Source: a candidate division SR1 bacterium Aalborg_AAW-1
Lineage (GTDB): Bacteria > Patescibacteriota > Gracilibacteria > Absconditabacterales > Absconditicoccaceae
Direction: 5' to 3'
Length of the DNA stretch: 64,000 bases
Assembly: GCA_001007975.1 (NCBI GenBank)
Contig: CP011268.1
Span: 124,001 to 188,000, forward strand
Shown: piece after piece, positions 10,190-22,539 of the stretch
Layout: the number at the start of each line of letters is the position of its first letter
Position numbering within the stretch: the stretch's first letter is position 1
Translations under genes and position numbers: made by a program
Notes under the pieces: model-generated
What the model saw: the letters and a program-made list of their open reading frames with translations, nothing else
Database searches by the model: none
Told to the model about the DNA's origin: nothing

Positions 10190-10222
10190 AAAAAGTGAAA
10201 GGAAATTCCAATCACTTTTTTC
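10190..10222. terminator. bidirectional intrinsic terminator
   Basis: AAAAAGTGA (10190-10198) pairs with TCACTTTTTT (10212-10221), with GGAA/TTCC extending the stem inside. T-runs occur on both strands, so it can end both the glycosyltransferase gene and the convergent lipoprotein gene. Confidence 0.7.
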
Positions 10223-10237
10223 ATGTAAGAGTAATAC

Positions 10238-10564
10238 TTACCGTTTTTTCTTTGCAACGATTATAGAGTCATTTTCAGAGATGATTTCAATCACTTCTAT
10301 CACTCGATTATCTCCAGTTCGTTTATCAACCATAATCACTGACTGTGTTGTCTTACCAGATTGGTAAGTTGTTGAATTTACTTTCCCATCAAGGATAGCA
10401 ACTCGAACTTTTCCCAAACCACGTGTATTAACAGAGTAAACTTTTAATCCTTTAAGTTCCTCAGGTAAATTAGCTTCTGAACCATTAAGTGTTTGAGATG
10501 TTTCTCCTGGACTACAAGACAATATCAATGTAGCCATACACAATACTACAATAAGCTTTTTCAT
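10238..10564 (-). CDS. small predicted lipoprotein
   Basis: 108-aa protein of unknown function. The N-terminus MKKLIVVLCMATLILSCSPG has a basic start, a hydrophobic core and a lipobox ending in Cys (LILS-C), so Lgt and LspA would give a lipid-anchored mature protein of about 90 residues. The mature part is mostly beta-prone, with repeated Val/Ile strands (GKVRVAILDGKVNS, then DNRVIEVIEIISENDS) and a basic tail KKKR. It has its own promoter at 10608-10635. No internal UGA. lspA is present at 55659-56102 in this window. Confidence 0.8.
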   Translation of the reverse strand: MKKLIVVLCMATLILSCSPGETSQTLNGSEANLPEELKGLKVYSVNTRGLGKVRVAILDGKVNSTTYQSGKTTQSVIMVDKRTGDNRVIEVIEIISENDSIIVAKKKR

Positions 10565-10607
10565 AATGTTTTTATTTTATCCTTGGATTGTTAATCGCCC
10601 AAGTAGA

Positions 10608-10635
10608 AATATAATACATAATATATATATGTCAA
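10608..10635 (-). promoter_or_regulatory. promoter for the small lipoprotein gene
   Basis: On the minus strand: TTGACA (10630-10635), 16-nt spacer, TATATT (10608-10613). The -10 lies 43 bases before the start codon. Confidence 0.55.
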
Positions 10636-10643
10636 GTTATTTT

Positions 10644-10682
10644 TAATAAAAAAAATCTAGCATCTCACAACGAGAAGCTAGG
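10644..10682 (-). terminator. intrinsic terminator downstream of rseP
   Basis: On the minus strand CTAGC-TTCTC pairs with GAGA-GCTAG around a 5-nt loop and is followed by ATTTTTTTTAT. It separates rseP from the lipoprotein gene. Confidence 0.7.
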
Positions 10683-10716
10683 AACTTTTCACTCTACATC
10701 CGCAGTCAGGCAGGTT

Positions 10717-11919
10717 TTAACTTATAAACGGTATCTTCACTCCCCAAGCTACGACTAGGTCTTTGAAGATGATATATACTCACAGAGCCATCAGAAGCAC
10801 AAAGAATACAAAATTAATATATCATTCAATCGCAAAATATTTCTCTACTCTCTTACGGAACAACAATGATTGTATCATCACACCCAACCATCTTCCACCA
10901 TCTAGCGCTGGTATAGGAAGGATATTAAAGATCGCAAGTGCGAACGAGATCATCGCCCCAAACGCCAAGAATTGTGCTCGCATACCACGTTCGATCAACA
11001 CATCACCGAATTTCACAGCTCATACCGGACCAGACAGTCAGGAAAGTTCTTGTTGCACTTCTTTACCACTACCAGAGAAGAAACTAGCTCATAATGATCA
11101 TAATCTATCTAAGGTCATTACTCCTTGAGAATATAATTCTTGTAATGCAATTGTTGCTGATTGTCATAGAGGAAACTTGAAAAATACATCATTAACAACA
11201 CCTTGTTGTGGCATAGCAATTCATAAGAGACAATTATCACTTGGACAAGTTGCTGTCATAGGGATCAATTGATCTCACCTCTTTACTTCAATCATAATAT
11301 CTTCACCTATGAAGCTTTGTAAAGTTTTCTGAAGAGTAAGAGAATTGACAGGAGTATTATTGATAGCAAGAATAGTATCATTTTCTTGCATTCCAATAGT
11401 ACTTGCAATACTATCAGGCAACACTTCTTGGACAACAACCTCTTGAATCACTCATTCATCAATCAATCAACGCTCCATAAGAAAACTTACTGTTGGAGTA
11501 AGATAACTGTGTACAGTACTATCAGTTACATTATCAGGAAGTATCATAAGCGGACTCATTCCTCTCGTAAACAAGAACGTTAATACTCCCCATGCGAACA
11601 GGAAATTCACTGTTACTCATGCTAAGAGAATAAGCGTTTTTGAAAGAAAAGAAGCAGTAATAAAACTATCTTTTGCTTTAAAAGTTTCAGGATCTGACGG
11701 ATCTTCTCCTTTGAGTCTTACGAAGCCACCGAGCGGAATAGCATTGAGTGTATATTCTGTACCTGATTTATCTTTCCAAAGTGTAGCCACTTTCGGAGGT
11801 ATACCTAATCCAAATTCCAATACTTGTACTCCTGTCTTCTTGGCAGCGAAGAAATGTCCTAATTCATGAATAATAACCAAAAACATAAAGAGCACAATTC
11901 ATAATATAATTCAAATCAT
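10717..11919 (-). CDS. rseP: RseP-like site-2 metalloprotease
   Basis: Membrane zinc protease (RseP/RasP, M50) that cuts transmembrane segments of anti-sigma factors or leftover signal peptides. 400 aa. The first helix carries HELGH (VIIHELGHFFAAKKTG, about residue 17), the zinc-binding motif. A PDZ domain lies near residues 170-240 (IGMQENDTILAINNTPV). The third zinc ligand is in FNILPIPALDGG, and a final membrane segment ends the protein. Many UGAs are Gly, for instance in the first helix. I chose the ATG at 11919 because it supplies the complete first helix. Divergent from tatD. Confidence 0.93.
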
Positions 11920-12026
11920 AAGAAAATATACAACATATAAAAAACAATCAAGTATTATTGTAATCAAGTAGTAAAATGAATACAATAGGAAATAATACAT
12001 TGATATATTTTATCAGAACATAAGAT

Positions 12027-12959
12027 ATGAATTTTTTTGACGCTCACACCCACCTCAATCAGTCAGATTTATATATCAATCGACAACACCATCTTCAAAA
12101 CTTTATAAACGCAGGTGGGATTGGTTTAGTGAACATCGGTGTCGATCACACCTACAATACAAGAGGAATCGAGATAGCCAGTCAGGCACAGCAACTTTTC
12201 CCTCACACTATCGTAAAAACTACAATCTGATTACACCCCTATGAAGTAGCAATAGGAAATATTACCACAGAAAATATGGACGAAAAACTCAATCAACTTT
12301 ACGAACTTTATAAACCTTCAAACAAAGACCATATTATCGCTATCGGAGAAATCGGCATCGATATTTTTCATCCCAATACAGAACATACACTACAATTACA
12401 AAAAGAGATATTCTGACTCCAATGTCAGTGGGCTCGTACTCTCGGGCTTCCGATCGTAATTCATAGTAGAGCAAATCGACAAGCTACCCATGAAGTCCTT
12501 CAAGATTTTACTGATCTGACGATCTACTTCCACTGTCGACCCTACTGACCTGATGAAATAAGAACAATCAAAGAAACCTATCCAAATTTTTATATAGGTT
12601 TTTGTGGGAATATCTCGTATCCGAAAGCAGAAAATATCAGAAAATCACTCCGATATCTTATCTATAATAATGAAGACTATCCAGACCATGTCATCTCAGG
12701 AAAACTCAAAGACATTTCTTCAGATAATCTCCCCTCTCATGTCAATGAAGCGGAGCAAAATAAGGAGAGGGGTTGGGGGTGAGGTAGATTACTCATCGAA
12801 ACTGACGCCCCTTATCTTGCACCACAATCTCATAGAGGTCAACAAAACACTCCCACACTTGTGAAAGAAAATTATACTTATATTTCATCACTGTTATGAC
12901 ACGATATCTCAGAACAAGTCATAGAGAATAGTAAACAATGTTATAATCTTTGGAAGTAA
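12027..12959 (+). CDS. tatD: TatD-family metal-dependent DNase with repeat-derived insertion
   Basis: TIM-barrel metallohydrolase; TatD proteins are 3'-5' exonucleases and some act as D-aminoacyl-tRNA deacylases. The 310-aa product has the metal ligands of the family: DAHTHL (residues 5-10), GEIGID, VIHSR, FHCRPYG and ETDAPYL. An insertion of roughly 25 residues before LLIETDAPYL, ending NKERGWGGG, is encoded by a GC-rich hairpin repeat (12731-12785). It sits between the last helix and the strand carrying the catalytic Asp, so activity may or may not be preserved. UGA codes Gly at several family-conserved sites. Confidence 0.9.
12731..12785 (+). repeat. hairpin repeat element inside tatD
   Basis: CCCCTCTC (12731-12738) pairs with GAGAGGGG (12765-12772) and is followed by TTGGGGGTGAGGT. 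The second copy at 16816-16849 shares the same arms and nearly the same tail, so this is a dispersed element and not tatD sequence. It is read in frame; its GC-rich tail gives W-G-G-G, one glycine being UGA. Confidence 0.75.
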
Positions 12960-12969
12960 TATCATATTC

Positions 12970-14166
12970 ATGTACACCCTATCATCATATCAGTATCATC
13001 TCCCAGAACATTATATTGCACAATCACCAGTTAAGCCAGCTCATGATAGCAAACTTCTTTTGTGTAAATATAATAATAATGGATTCAATCTATCAGATCA
13101 TCATAGTTATAATCTCCCAGAACTCCTTGCACCAAACACTCTTCTCATAGCTAACAATTCACAAGTTTTTGCGGCACGTATTCCACTTCATAATACGAAA
13201 ATCATACTATCATCTGGAGAAGAATCCATATTGGAGTCAGGAGAAATTTTTATTGTAAGAGTGCTATTTCATGAAGATGGAAGCATAGATCAGACACATT
13301 GCATCATCCGATGATCAGACAAAAAACATTTTAAACCAGGGAGTAAAATTATTATTTCTGATACTATCTACGGTTACTCAAAAGAATTCGTAGATGATGG
13401 AATCGTACGAGAAATTCATGGGACGACGCTTGAACATCTATGTCAACACTATGGAGACTATCCTCTCCCACCCTATATCACTGATACGAGCGAAGAAAAC
13501 CAACAACTTTATCAAACATCATTTGGAAAACAGCAAGGATCAGTGGCGACACCGACTGCTTGACTCCATTTCACACCAGAGCTAAGAAATAAACTTTCTG
13601 AACAATGAATCAAACGAAGTGAAATTACTCTCCATGTAGGAATTGGAACCTTTGCACCAGTAGTCAGTGAGGATATTCGTGACCACGAACTCCATGCAGA
13701 GACTATAACTATCTCATACTCTCTCTTTGAAACGATTTATCATCACAAACAACATAATCATCCTCTCATAACTATAGGTACTACATCAACACGTAGCATC
13801 GAATCACTTCCTCAACTCTACCAACTTATACGTGAAGATATAGGAAATTATCTGTCTGATTCTTGTCGTGCACGACGAGATACTATCTCACAATCTTGTC
13901 AGAATTCTGATTTTCTCTTGATTATTTCAATAAATTCTGATACTATAACATTTAGTTCACGCCTCTTTATCTATCCTTGATATCACAGAATTCTTATTGA
14001 TGGAATTATCACGAATTTCCATCTTCCCTGAACCACACTTGTTATGTTGGTAGCATGACTCATGGAATTTGATAATTGGATTCAATCATATCATCATGCT
14101 TTAGAAAATAATTATAGATTTGCAAGTTTCTGAGATGCGATGTTTATAGACTTTACTACGCCATAA
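12970..14166 (+). CDS. queA: QueA, SAM:tRNA ribosyltransferase-isomerase
   Basis: Transfers and isomerises the ribosyl group of SAM onto preQ1 at position 34 of tRNAs with a GUN anticodon, the step before queuosine. 398 aa. Family landmarks: YHLPEHYIAQSP at the N-terminus, LLIANNSQVFAARI, GSVATPTAGLHFT, LHVGIGTF, GTTSTRSIESL and TNFHLPGTTLVMLVAG. UGA supplies Gly in PTAGLHFT, HLPGTT and VAGLM. Starts 10 nt after tatD, and its stop overlaps the next start codon. Confidence 0.94.
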
Positions 14167-15155
14167 TGCACACTATGCGCACTTTCAAAATTATACTCTT
14201 TCCCACACTAGCATTACTTATCTATATTCTTTTACTAGGAACAGTATTTTTTTGATCTTCTTCTATAGCAGAAATTGGTACCACCATCAGTCTACAGATT
14301 ATATTACTTATTTTTCTCCATTTTGCAGTTATACCGTTGAACCGAAAAACTCTCATCACTCTTTCACGATGAACAGCCTGACGATGAACTCTTCTTGCTT
14401 TACTTTCACTCTTCTTTCTTACACCACAACATAGTATATTCCTCTTCTTAACACATATGAGTTTGGCAATATATTTTTTCTTTTGGCATTATAATATTCA
14501 ATCAACTAAAAAACGATATTATCGATCTACCTCTCATCAATGACTCAGTCTTATGGCAATCATGCTTGCAATTACCTATACATCAACTATTTGGATAGCA
14601 GGTGCAACTGTCAATCTCAACTGTAACAGTCTTAAAGAACAAAGCATATGATTCTTAAACAACTTTATACCTTCATTAGATAGTAATTCATGAATCATAC
14701 AATGGTTAAATAATCTTGATACCCTCTGATCACAAAGCATTGGACAACTCTTATGAACACAAGAACAAGGATCAGGATCTCAACTTACTCTTGCTCTCCA
14801 ATCGCAGACATGAGATCAACTCTTGCTCTCTTGAAATAATTGAAATATGAAGAGTTGATTGTTATGAAATATACTCTCTTATCAAGAAAAGGTAATTAAC
14901 TGATTCATTACTAATCAAAATATCATAAACTCACAAGTGTGTGATATTACTCTCCAACAAATCAACAATCTTGCACAAAAAAATGATGTACAACTAATAG
15001 TATTTATCTCATTCGTATTATTACTTTACGTATTTATGAATACCATCACCTTTGTCATTGGACTTATCAATTATATTATCCTGATTATTCTCTTTAAAAC
15101 ATGATGGTTTATAAGAAAGCATCATAAAGATACAGTTGAAGACGTTACTATTTAA
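14166..15155 (+). CDS. hypothetical multi-pass membrane protein
   Basis: No family recognised. 329 aa with about four hydrophobic segments in the first half (residues 8-32, 45-60, 75-110, 130-150), a Gly/Ser/Gln-rich extracytoplasmic stretch (about 160-245) and two closely spaced C-terminal segments (about 270-315). Roughly 20 glycines are UGA, so only one 60-codon piece in another frame is visible with the standard code. The ATG overlaps the queA stop (TAATG); a second in-frame ATG is at 14175. Probably cotranscribed with queA and metG. Confidence 0.75.
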
Positions 15156-15174
15156 CTTATGACTCTATTATCTT

Positions 15175-16722
<1,548 letters not shown>

Positions 16723-16732
16723 ATAATTTTTT

Positions 16733-16766
16733 AAAGACTTTCTCTATGTAAGAATGTCTTTTTTTA
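16733..16766 (+). terminator. intrinsic terminator after metG
   Basis: AAAGAC (16733-16738) pairs with GTCTTT (16756-16761), followed by T-rich sequence. Confidence 0.6.
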
Positions 16767-16815
16767 TTCATAAAAAAACTCCCATTGTGGAAGTGATGAT
16801 ATGTAAATCAAAAAG

Positions 16816-16849
16816 CCCCTCTCTGGTAGGAGAGGGGTTGGGGTGAGGT
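16816..16849. repeat. hairpin repeat element, second copy
   Basis: CCCCTCTC and GAGAGGGG form an 8-bp stem with a short loop, followed by TTGGGGTGAGGTC. It matches the element inside tatD (12731-12785). Here it is intergenic, 3 bases beyond the stop codon of the convergent gene at 16853. Confidence 0.75.
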
Positions 16850-16852
16850 CTA

Positions 16853-17422
16853 CTATAATTGACTCATAAGATCATCCATCTTGCTCGCTTGTTCTTGAGC
16901 AGCAGCTTTTTGCAATTCATCTCTATCCAGAGACTCGAGCATCAATTTCCATCTTTCAAGTCTGAGATGTCTTTGTCAAAGAATTGCTTCAGCATCTTTT
17001 TCTTCTTCTTTAATCAAGATATGCAAGTTCATCTGTTCTTCTACATAGATTTCGTAGAGTCTCATGATTTGGAATGACCAGAGTTCTGATACTTTCTTCA
17101 CGACAGATTGGTCTCAAGATTTTACTGAGATAGTAAGTTCCCATTCAGCACCCTCTTCTTGAGATTCTTTTTCAAACATACACTCACTAGAAAACGATCC
17201 ACCAACAAGTTGAAGCAATAATTTCCAATCAAACTCTTCTTGAAGTTCTTCAGGAACTTTAAAAGCGTGATTTGCAAAGTTGATGAGATATTCTTTATAC
17301 CATTGTTGATCTTTGATCTCTCCTTGGATAGGTCCAAACCATTTTTCATACTTTTCAACAATCTCTTTTTTATCTTCTTTTTCTCTCATCTCAGCTATGA
17401 AAGCTTGAAAATTGAACAACAT
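16853..17422 (-). CDS. hypothetical cytoplasmic protein
   Basis: No family recognised. 189 aa, strongly charged, with no signal or membrane segment. The N-terminal half has aromatic-rich helices (KYEKWFGPIQGE, KDQQWYKEYLINFANHAF); the C-terminal half is mostly Glu/Lys/Leu helix of coiled-coil character, ending KAAAQEQASKMDDLMSQL. One internal UGA (17114-17116) reads as Gly and extends the 102-aa standard-code fragment to the natural TAG. The element at 16816-16849 lies directly beyond its 3' end. Confidence 0.7.
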
Positions 17423-17607
17423 TGTTATAAGTTTTGTTACAAACTAAAAATCTTTATTGATCATACAATAATCTTTTTTTATTCATTTGCAAGTGAAATC
17501 ACAACCTTTTCTTGCCTTTTTACCATCAAACAATATACTAAAAAGAACATCATTGCAAATTATATTGAAGCAATACATAAACTATAATTTACCAAGCATC
17601 TAACTTC

Positions 17608-17994
17608 ATGTCACAATCTCACCTCATCATCATCGCAATCATTCTGACCCTCTGAGCATTTCTCCTCGGATATTTGTTTGCAAAAACATATTTTCAGGCC
17701 CATATTCGTCGTGCCCGCTCCCAAGCCATCACGCAGTCCAAGTCAGTACACAAAGGTTTTAATAATGAAAAACTCGCTCCTCTCCTCCCAGGATTTAATT
17801 ATAGACCCAGAGACATGACTTTCGTAGGAAAAGGAGTAGATTATATTATTTTCAACTGACTATCACAATGATATGTCGACGAGATCGTCTTCCTCGAAGT
17901 CAAAACAGGAAAATCAATGCAAAACAATAATGAAAAACTTATCGAACAAGCCATAAAGGCTGGTAGAGTAAGATATGAAATTTTTAGGAGATAA
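17608..17994 (+). CDS. Holliday-junction-resolvase-like endonuclease (Endonuc_Holl type)
   Basis: 128-aa protein with one N-terminal membrane segment (LIIIAIILTLGAFLLGYLFA, residues 6-25), then a nuclease-like domain: LAPLLPGFNYRPRDMTFVGKG, the Asp in VDYIIFNG and the E-x-K motif in IVFLEVKTGKS. This is the pattern of the predicted endonucleases related to archaeal Hjc-type resolvases (PF10107). Three UGAs read as Gly. A membrane-anchored nuclease could process DNA at the envelope, but the substrate is unknown. Confidence 0.75.
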
Positions 17995-18095
17995 TCAAAA
18001 AACATTATAATTTTAAAGTATAAAGCTATCAGTTCATCTGTCATTGAGAAGGTGGTTTACGATCAGGAAACGAGTATGGCAATCTATAAGAAATA

Positions 18096-18263
18096 CTACT
18101 CACTACTCTCGTGTTTTGATTGAAACTCAAATACAGATTGTTCAAATACTCTAAACTGTTCTCTATCGCTATCATTACGATAATGAGATAAGGAAGCAAT
18201 ACCGATACCTTCATCACCATAATTAATATACTCAATACTATCTTGATCTAGTCCCTCAAACAT
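18096..18263 (-). CDS. small hypothetical protein
   Basis: 55 codons, start ATG at 18263, stop TAG. Acidic and soluble, beginning MFEGLDQDSIEYIN and ending KHESSE. No UGA inside and no recognisable family. Codon usage and amino-acid balance look protein-like, and no competing ORF covers the stretch on the other strand. Too short to be sure. Confidence 0.4.
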   Translation of the reverse strand: MFEGLDQDSIEYINYGDEGIGIASLSHYRNDSDREQFRVFEQSVFEFQSKHESSE

Positions 18264-18366
18264 AGTTATTCCCTAATTAGTAACTAAAACTAATAGGAGT
18301 ATAATCACAGGTACTATTTAGAGAATATTTAACATTATCACAGTTTACATAAAACCATTTTAATAT

Positions 18367-18391
18367 ATAAAAAAACACTCACTAGGAGTGC
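18367..18391 (-). terminator. intrinsic terminator
   Basis: On the minus strand CACTC, loop CTAGT, GAGTG, then TTTTTTT. It lies just downstream of the membrane-protein gene at 18408-18827. Confidence 0.55.
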
Positions 18392-18407
18392 TGGGGGATG
18401 TTTTTAT

Positions 18408-18827
18408 TTATATATTTTCATATGCTTTCTTAAGAAGGTAGTATGCTCAATTTTCATAAGAATCTCTAACGCCAAAACGAATAAAATCAACAACACAATA
18501 TAACCAGACTATGATATATAACAAACCTCATATCGTACTTATCATCTCTCAAATACTTGGATCTAAAAAGCTCGCAATAATACCTGGAATGATAGCAAAT
18601 CATAACAAAATTAAAAATCTCTTATAGTGTTTATACATAAGAAATATCAAACCAATAGCAATTGGTGATAGAATCTTTGTACCTCTAAGATAGTTTTTAC
18701 ATTTTTTTTGTTGTATCTCTGACAAATCTTTAAACAATAATGGTAGAGTTCATTCTTCTTTAGTTTTCTTATCTTCTACCTTAAAATGTTCTGAAGTACG
18801 AGTAAATTTATAACGATTAAAGTACAT
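18408..18827 (-). CDS. hypothetical membrane protein
   Basis: 139 aa, unknown family, found only when UGA is Gly (five internal UGAs). The N-terminal third is charged and cytoplasmic (MYFNRYKFTRTSEHFKVED), followed by hydrophobic segments around residues 52-64, 70-84 and 92-112, and a C-terminal FIRFGVRDSYENGAYYLLKK helix. The layout resembles small TM2-like or DUF-type membrane proteins, but no diagnostic motif is visible. A terminator follows. Confidence 0.65.
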
Positions 18828-18948
18828 AATAAATAAAATTACAATATAAAAACAATTGAGTTATACAAAAAAAAAAAAAACTATTGTCAAATATTTTATC
18901 ACTTCATCATTTTCAATAATACCAAATTACCTCACGTGCTATTTTCTC

Positions 18949-18978
18949 TTGAAATTCTCCAAAAAATGATTATATAAT
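18949..18978 (+). promoter_or_regulatory. putative groES-groEL promoter
   Basis: TTGAAA (18949-18954), 18-nt spacer, TATAAT (18973-18978), about 100 bases before the groES start. No CIRCE inverted repeat was seen in the leader, so HrcA-type control is not supported. Confidence 0.45.
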
Positions 18979-19077
18979 CTATCACTGACCACAACGCGAT
19001 CGCAACATTAACTAGGTCAGATCAAATCTTTTTTGAGGCTCATGCTTCATGATTTAATTCTTAATGTTTAATAATCT

Positions 19078-19371
19078 ATGAATCTTATACCACTCGTGGA
19101 CCACATTATTGTAGAACCAGTTCAAGCAGAAACTACTACTGCTAGCGGGATTATCCTCCCTACTGATAACAAAGAAAAACCATCGAAGGGAAAAGTTATC
19201 GCCCTTCCACAAGATAAGACCTATATCAAAGATGGAATCACCATAACTATGGATCTCAATATCGGAGATACCGTTTACTTTACCAAATATGCTCCTGATG
19301 AAGTAGAACTGAATGGTAAAATCTATCTTGTCATTAAACACTCTTCTCTTCTAGCTAAAGAATCTGCTTAA
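19078..19371 (+). CDS. groES: GroES co-chaperonin
   Basis: 97-aa lid of the chaperonin cage, forming a heptamer over GroEL. Family landmarks: PLVDHIIVEP at the N-terminus, ASGIILP then a mobile-loop region, GKVIALP and the C-terminal VELNGKIYLVIKHSSLLA. No UGA inside, so it is intact under either code. It stands 40 bases before groEL, probably in one transcript from the promoter near 18949-18978. Length is normal for GroES. Confidence 0.95.
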   Translation: MNLIPLVDHIIVEPVQAETTTASGIILPTDNKEKPSKGKVIALPQDKTYIKDGITITMDLNIGDTVYFTKYAPDEVELNGKIYLVIKHSSLLAKESA

Positions 19372-19411
19372 TTAATAATTATTAACTTTTAATTGCTAAT
19401 TTTAAATATTT

Positions 19412-21061
19412 ATGTCTGCTAAAATCATCAAATACGGCGACGATGCTCGCAAAGAAATATTTCAAGGTATGGAACAAGTAGCTAAAACAGTAATGGTTAC
19501 TATGGGACCAAAAGGTAAAAACGTCCTTCTCAGTAAATCATTTGGTGCTCCAGTACCAACCAACGATGGAGTAACTGTTGCTAAAGAAATTGAATTTGAA
19601 GATCAATATCACAATACAGGAGCTGCTATCGTCAAAGAAGCAGCTGATAAGACGAATAAACAAGCCTGAGATGGAACTACTACTACTACTACACTCCTGT
19701 ATGGTATTGCCAACGAATGACAAAGATATATTAGAGCGGGAGTAAATCCTTTTGCGCTTTCTAAGGGACTGCACAAAGGTGTCGCTAAAATTATCGAAGA
19801 ACTTCAAACGAAAGCTACCCCAGTCTCCAATAAAGAAGAAATCAAACAAGTTGCATCTATCTCAGCACAAGATGAAGAAGTTGGTCAATTGATAGCTGAT
19901 ATCATAGATGAAGTAGGGAAAGATGGTGTAATATCAGTAGAAGAAGGAAAATCTATGGGATTGACGAAAGAAGTAGTTATAGGAATGCAGTTTGACCAAG
20001 GATATGGTTCTCCATACTTTGTATCTGATCCACAACGTATGGAAGCAGTTATAGAAAATGCATCACTCCTTATTACTGATAAAAAAATCAGTTCTCTCAA
20101 AGATATTATCAATGTACTCGAATCTCTTGCTGCCACAGGACGCAAAAATATTGTTATCATTGCTGATGATGTGGAAGGTGAAGCTCTTACTTCTCTTGTT
20201 TTAAACAAAATGAGAGGTGCTATCAATGTCCTCACCGTGAAAGCTCCAGGATTTGGTGATCGTAAAAAAGAAATTCTCAAAGATATCGCAGCGGTTACTG
20301 GTGCAACCGTCATCACAGAAGAACTTGGACTCAAACTCGAAGAAGCGACACTTGATATGCTAGGTGCAGCTGATAAAGTTATTTCATCAAAAGATAAAAC
20401 AACGATTGTAGGAGGAAAAGGTGAACTTTCTGACATCGATGCACGTGTAAACGACATTAACGCTCAGTTTGAAAGATCAAGTTCTGATTATGATAAAGAA
20501 AAACTTGCTGAACGTAAAGCAAGACTTGTAGGAGGTGTGGCTGTCATCAAGGTAGGAGCTGCTACAGAAATGGAGATGAAAAATAAGAAATATAAGATCG
20601 AAGATGCGCTCAATGCTACACGTGCTGCAGTAGAAGAAGGTATTGTTCCTGGAGGATGAGTAACGCTTGCTAATATCGCTAAATCACTCGAACACTTCAA
20701 TCTTGAAGATGCTGACGAACATATCGGTATCGAAATCCTCAAAGAAGCTATCCAATATCCAGTCAAAAAGATTGCCGATAATGCAGGCTACAAAGGTGAC
20801 TGGGTAGTAGAAGCTATCAAAGCACAAGATGAATTTAACTTTGGATTTGATGCTAAGACTGGTGAGTTTAAAAATATGCTCCAAGCAGGTATCATTGATC
20901 CAGCCAAAGTACTCAGAGTATCACTAGAAAATGCTGTCTCAGCAGCTGCGATGTTCTTGACTACTGATGCTATCATCGTTGATGCACCAAAGAAAGACGA
21001 ACCTATGGCATGAGCTGGTATGTGAGGTATGGGGGGAATGTGATGAATGGATATGTACTAA
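19412..21061 (+). CDS. groEL: GroEL chaperonin
   Basis: ATP-dependent 60-kDa chaperonin. 549 aa, complete. Landmarks: VTMGPKGKNVLL and NDGVTVAKEI near the N-terminus, QAGDGTTTTTTLL, VKAPGFGDRKKE in the apical domain, GIVPGGGVTLANI and a Gly/Met C-terminal tail. UGA encodes Gly in QAG-DGTTT (19667-19669), in PGGG and repeatedly in the GGM tail (21010-21050), which is among the strongest evidence for table 25. The usual ATV after DGTTT is TTT here. Followed by a strong terminator. Confidence 0.98.
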
Positions 21062-21084
21062 AAAAAGAATAATCAAAAAATTAT

Positions 21085-21110
21085 AAGACGGATAATATCC
21101 GTCTTTTTTA
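21085..21110 (+). terminator. intrinsic terminator after groEL
   Basis: AAGACGGAT (21085-21093) pairs perfectly with ATCCGTCTT (21097-21105) and continues into TTTT. Confidence 0.8.
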
Positions 21111-21204
21111 GTATCTGCTATGCTCTTGCAAATTCACTATCCAAACTCTATAATCTCAGTCATAAAAAGAATTTTTTATATTATTTGTTGTAAAAACAAA
21201 AAAA

Positions 21205-22524
21205 ATGAGTTCATGAACAATACTAACCTTTATAATATTATTATGATTTTCAGCATTCTCAGCTGGTAGTGAAATCGCTATCATGTCGCTTCCTAGACAT
21301 CTCATCGAAACACTTATTAGGAAAGGGAAAACGAATGCAAAAACACTCCTCTGGCTCAAAGATAGAACAGATAAATTTCTTATCACCATATTAGTAGTGA
21401 ACAATCTCGTCAATACCCTTATTGCAGCACTAGCAACGAAAATTGCTATCGATTTTGCAAGATTATCAGATTTTGAAGAAAGTCTTGCTATAGGAATCAC
21501 AACCTGACTAATTACTATCCTTATTTTACTCTTCGGAGATATTTTGCCCAAAACTATGGCTACTCGTGCTGCTTTATCTATAGGTCTTGTCGCTGCTCCT
21601 GTCTACAAATTTCTCATTAGTCTTTTTCGTCCCATTGTATGGATAGTAGAAAAAATAATTAAACTTTTTGATAAAAGTTCATCGTCTCACATCAGGCAAA
21701 TAAATCAGGAAGAAGTAGAAGCGCTCGTAGATATCGCCAAAGAACAATGATCTATTGAGGAAGATATGGCAAGACATATCAAGAAAATAATAGATTTCCA
21801 TGACACTACAGTTCAGGAGATTATTACACCAAGAATAAGGATGGAAGCTCTAAAATCAAATACTACAGTGGAACAAGCATTACTGGATATGCAAAACTTT
21901 AGTCATACTCGTATTCCTGTATACAATGATGATATTGATGATATCGAACGAATAATTTCTCACAGAGAACTCGTTCAATATAAAGAACAGTGATTATGAT
22001 CACGTATTCTCGAAGATCTTCAACTCAAAAAAGCACTCAAGATACCTCTGACCATGCCTATCGATAAGGTCATTGAAGTATTCAAAAAAGATCGTCGTCA
22101 GATGGCAGTCGTTATGGATGAGTACGGTTGAGTGTCGGGGCTCGTTACATTAGAGGATATTGTAGAAGAAATTTTTGGAGAATTCGTAGATGAAACAGAT
22201 AAAGAGCTTACACCAATCAAAAATGATTGAGATACCTATATTGTACAATGATCAGTCGTTATTGATGATCTTCTCGACCATATGAATATCTCTTGGCAAG
22301 ATAGCGGATTAGACAAAAATGAATACAGTTGAGAGACAGTAGCCTATGTTATTACCAGTGAATTAGAAAGATTTCCAGAAAAAAATGAAAAAATAATATT
22401 TGAATCTCAATATAATGATACTGCATACACTGATGGTTATCAACATAAGTCACTTCATATCCAAATTACGAAGAGAGATGATAATACCATCAACGAAATT
22501 ACAGCAAAAATCAAAATAGATTAA
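21205..22524 (+). CDS. CNNM/CBS-domain membrane protein (CorC/TlyC, hemolysin-like family)
   Basis: 439-aa protein of the family linked to Mg/Co efflux. An N-terminal CNNM domain (residues 1-190) has three or four membrane segments, the first containing FSAFSAGSEIAIMSLPRH, and FGDILPKTMATR. Two CBS domains follow (about 205-330; TPRIRMEALKSNTT and [24 protein letters not shown]), then a CorC_HlyC transporter-associated domain. UGA supplies Gly in DEYGG and elsewhere. Length and domain order are normal. Substrate is inferred from family only. Confidence 0.92.
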
Positions 22525-22539
22525 AAAGTCATCAAAAAT

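Noticed and set aside
10763-11128. 121-aa plus-strand ORF
   Set aside because: Antisense to rseP, which is certain from HELGH and the LPIPALDGG motif.
18039-18066. Another copy of the TCATTGCGAG repeat near CTGTCATTGAGAAGG
   Set aside because: Only nine bases match and the rest diverges; not above chance in this base composition.
18949-19077. CIRCE (HrcA) operator before groES
   Set aside because: No TTAGCACTC with its inverted partner was found in the leader; the nearby CACTC hairpin at 18367 is a terminator on the other strand.
19885-20457. 190-aa minus-strand ORF
   Set aside because: It lies wholly inside groEL, whose reading is certain; the antisense frame is a shadow with Ser-rich composition.
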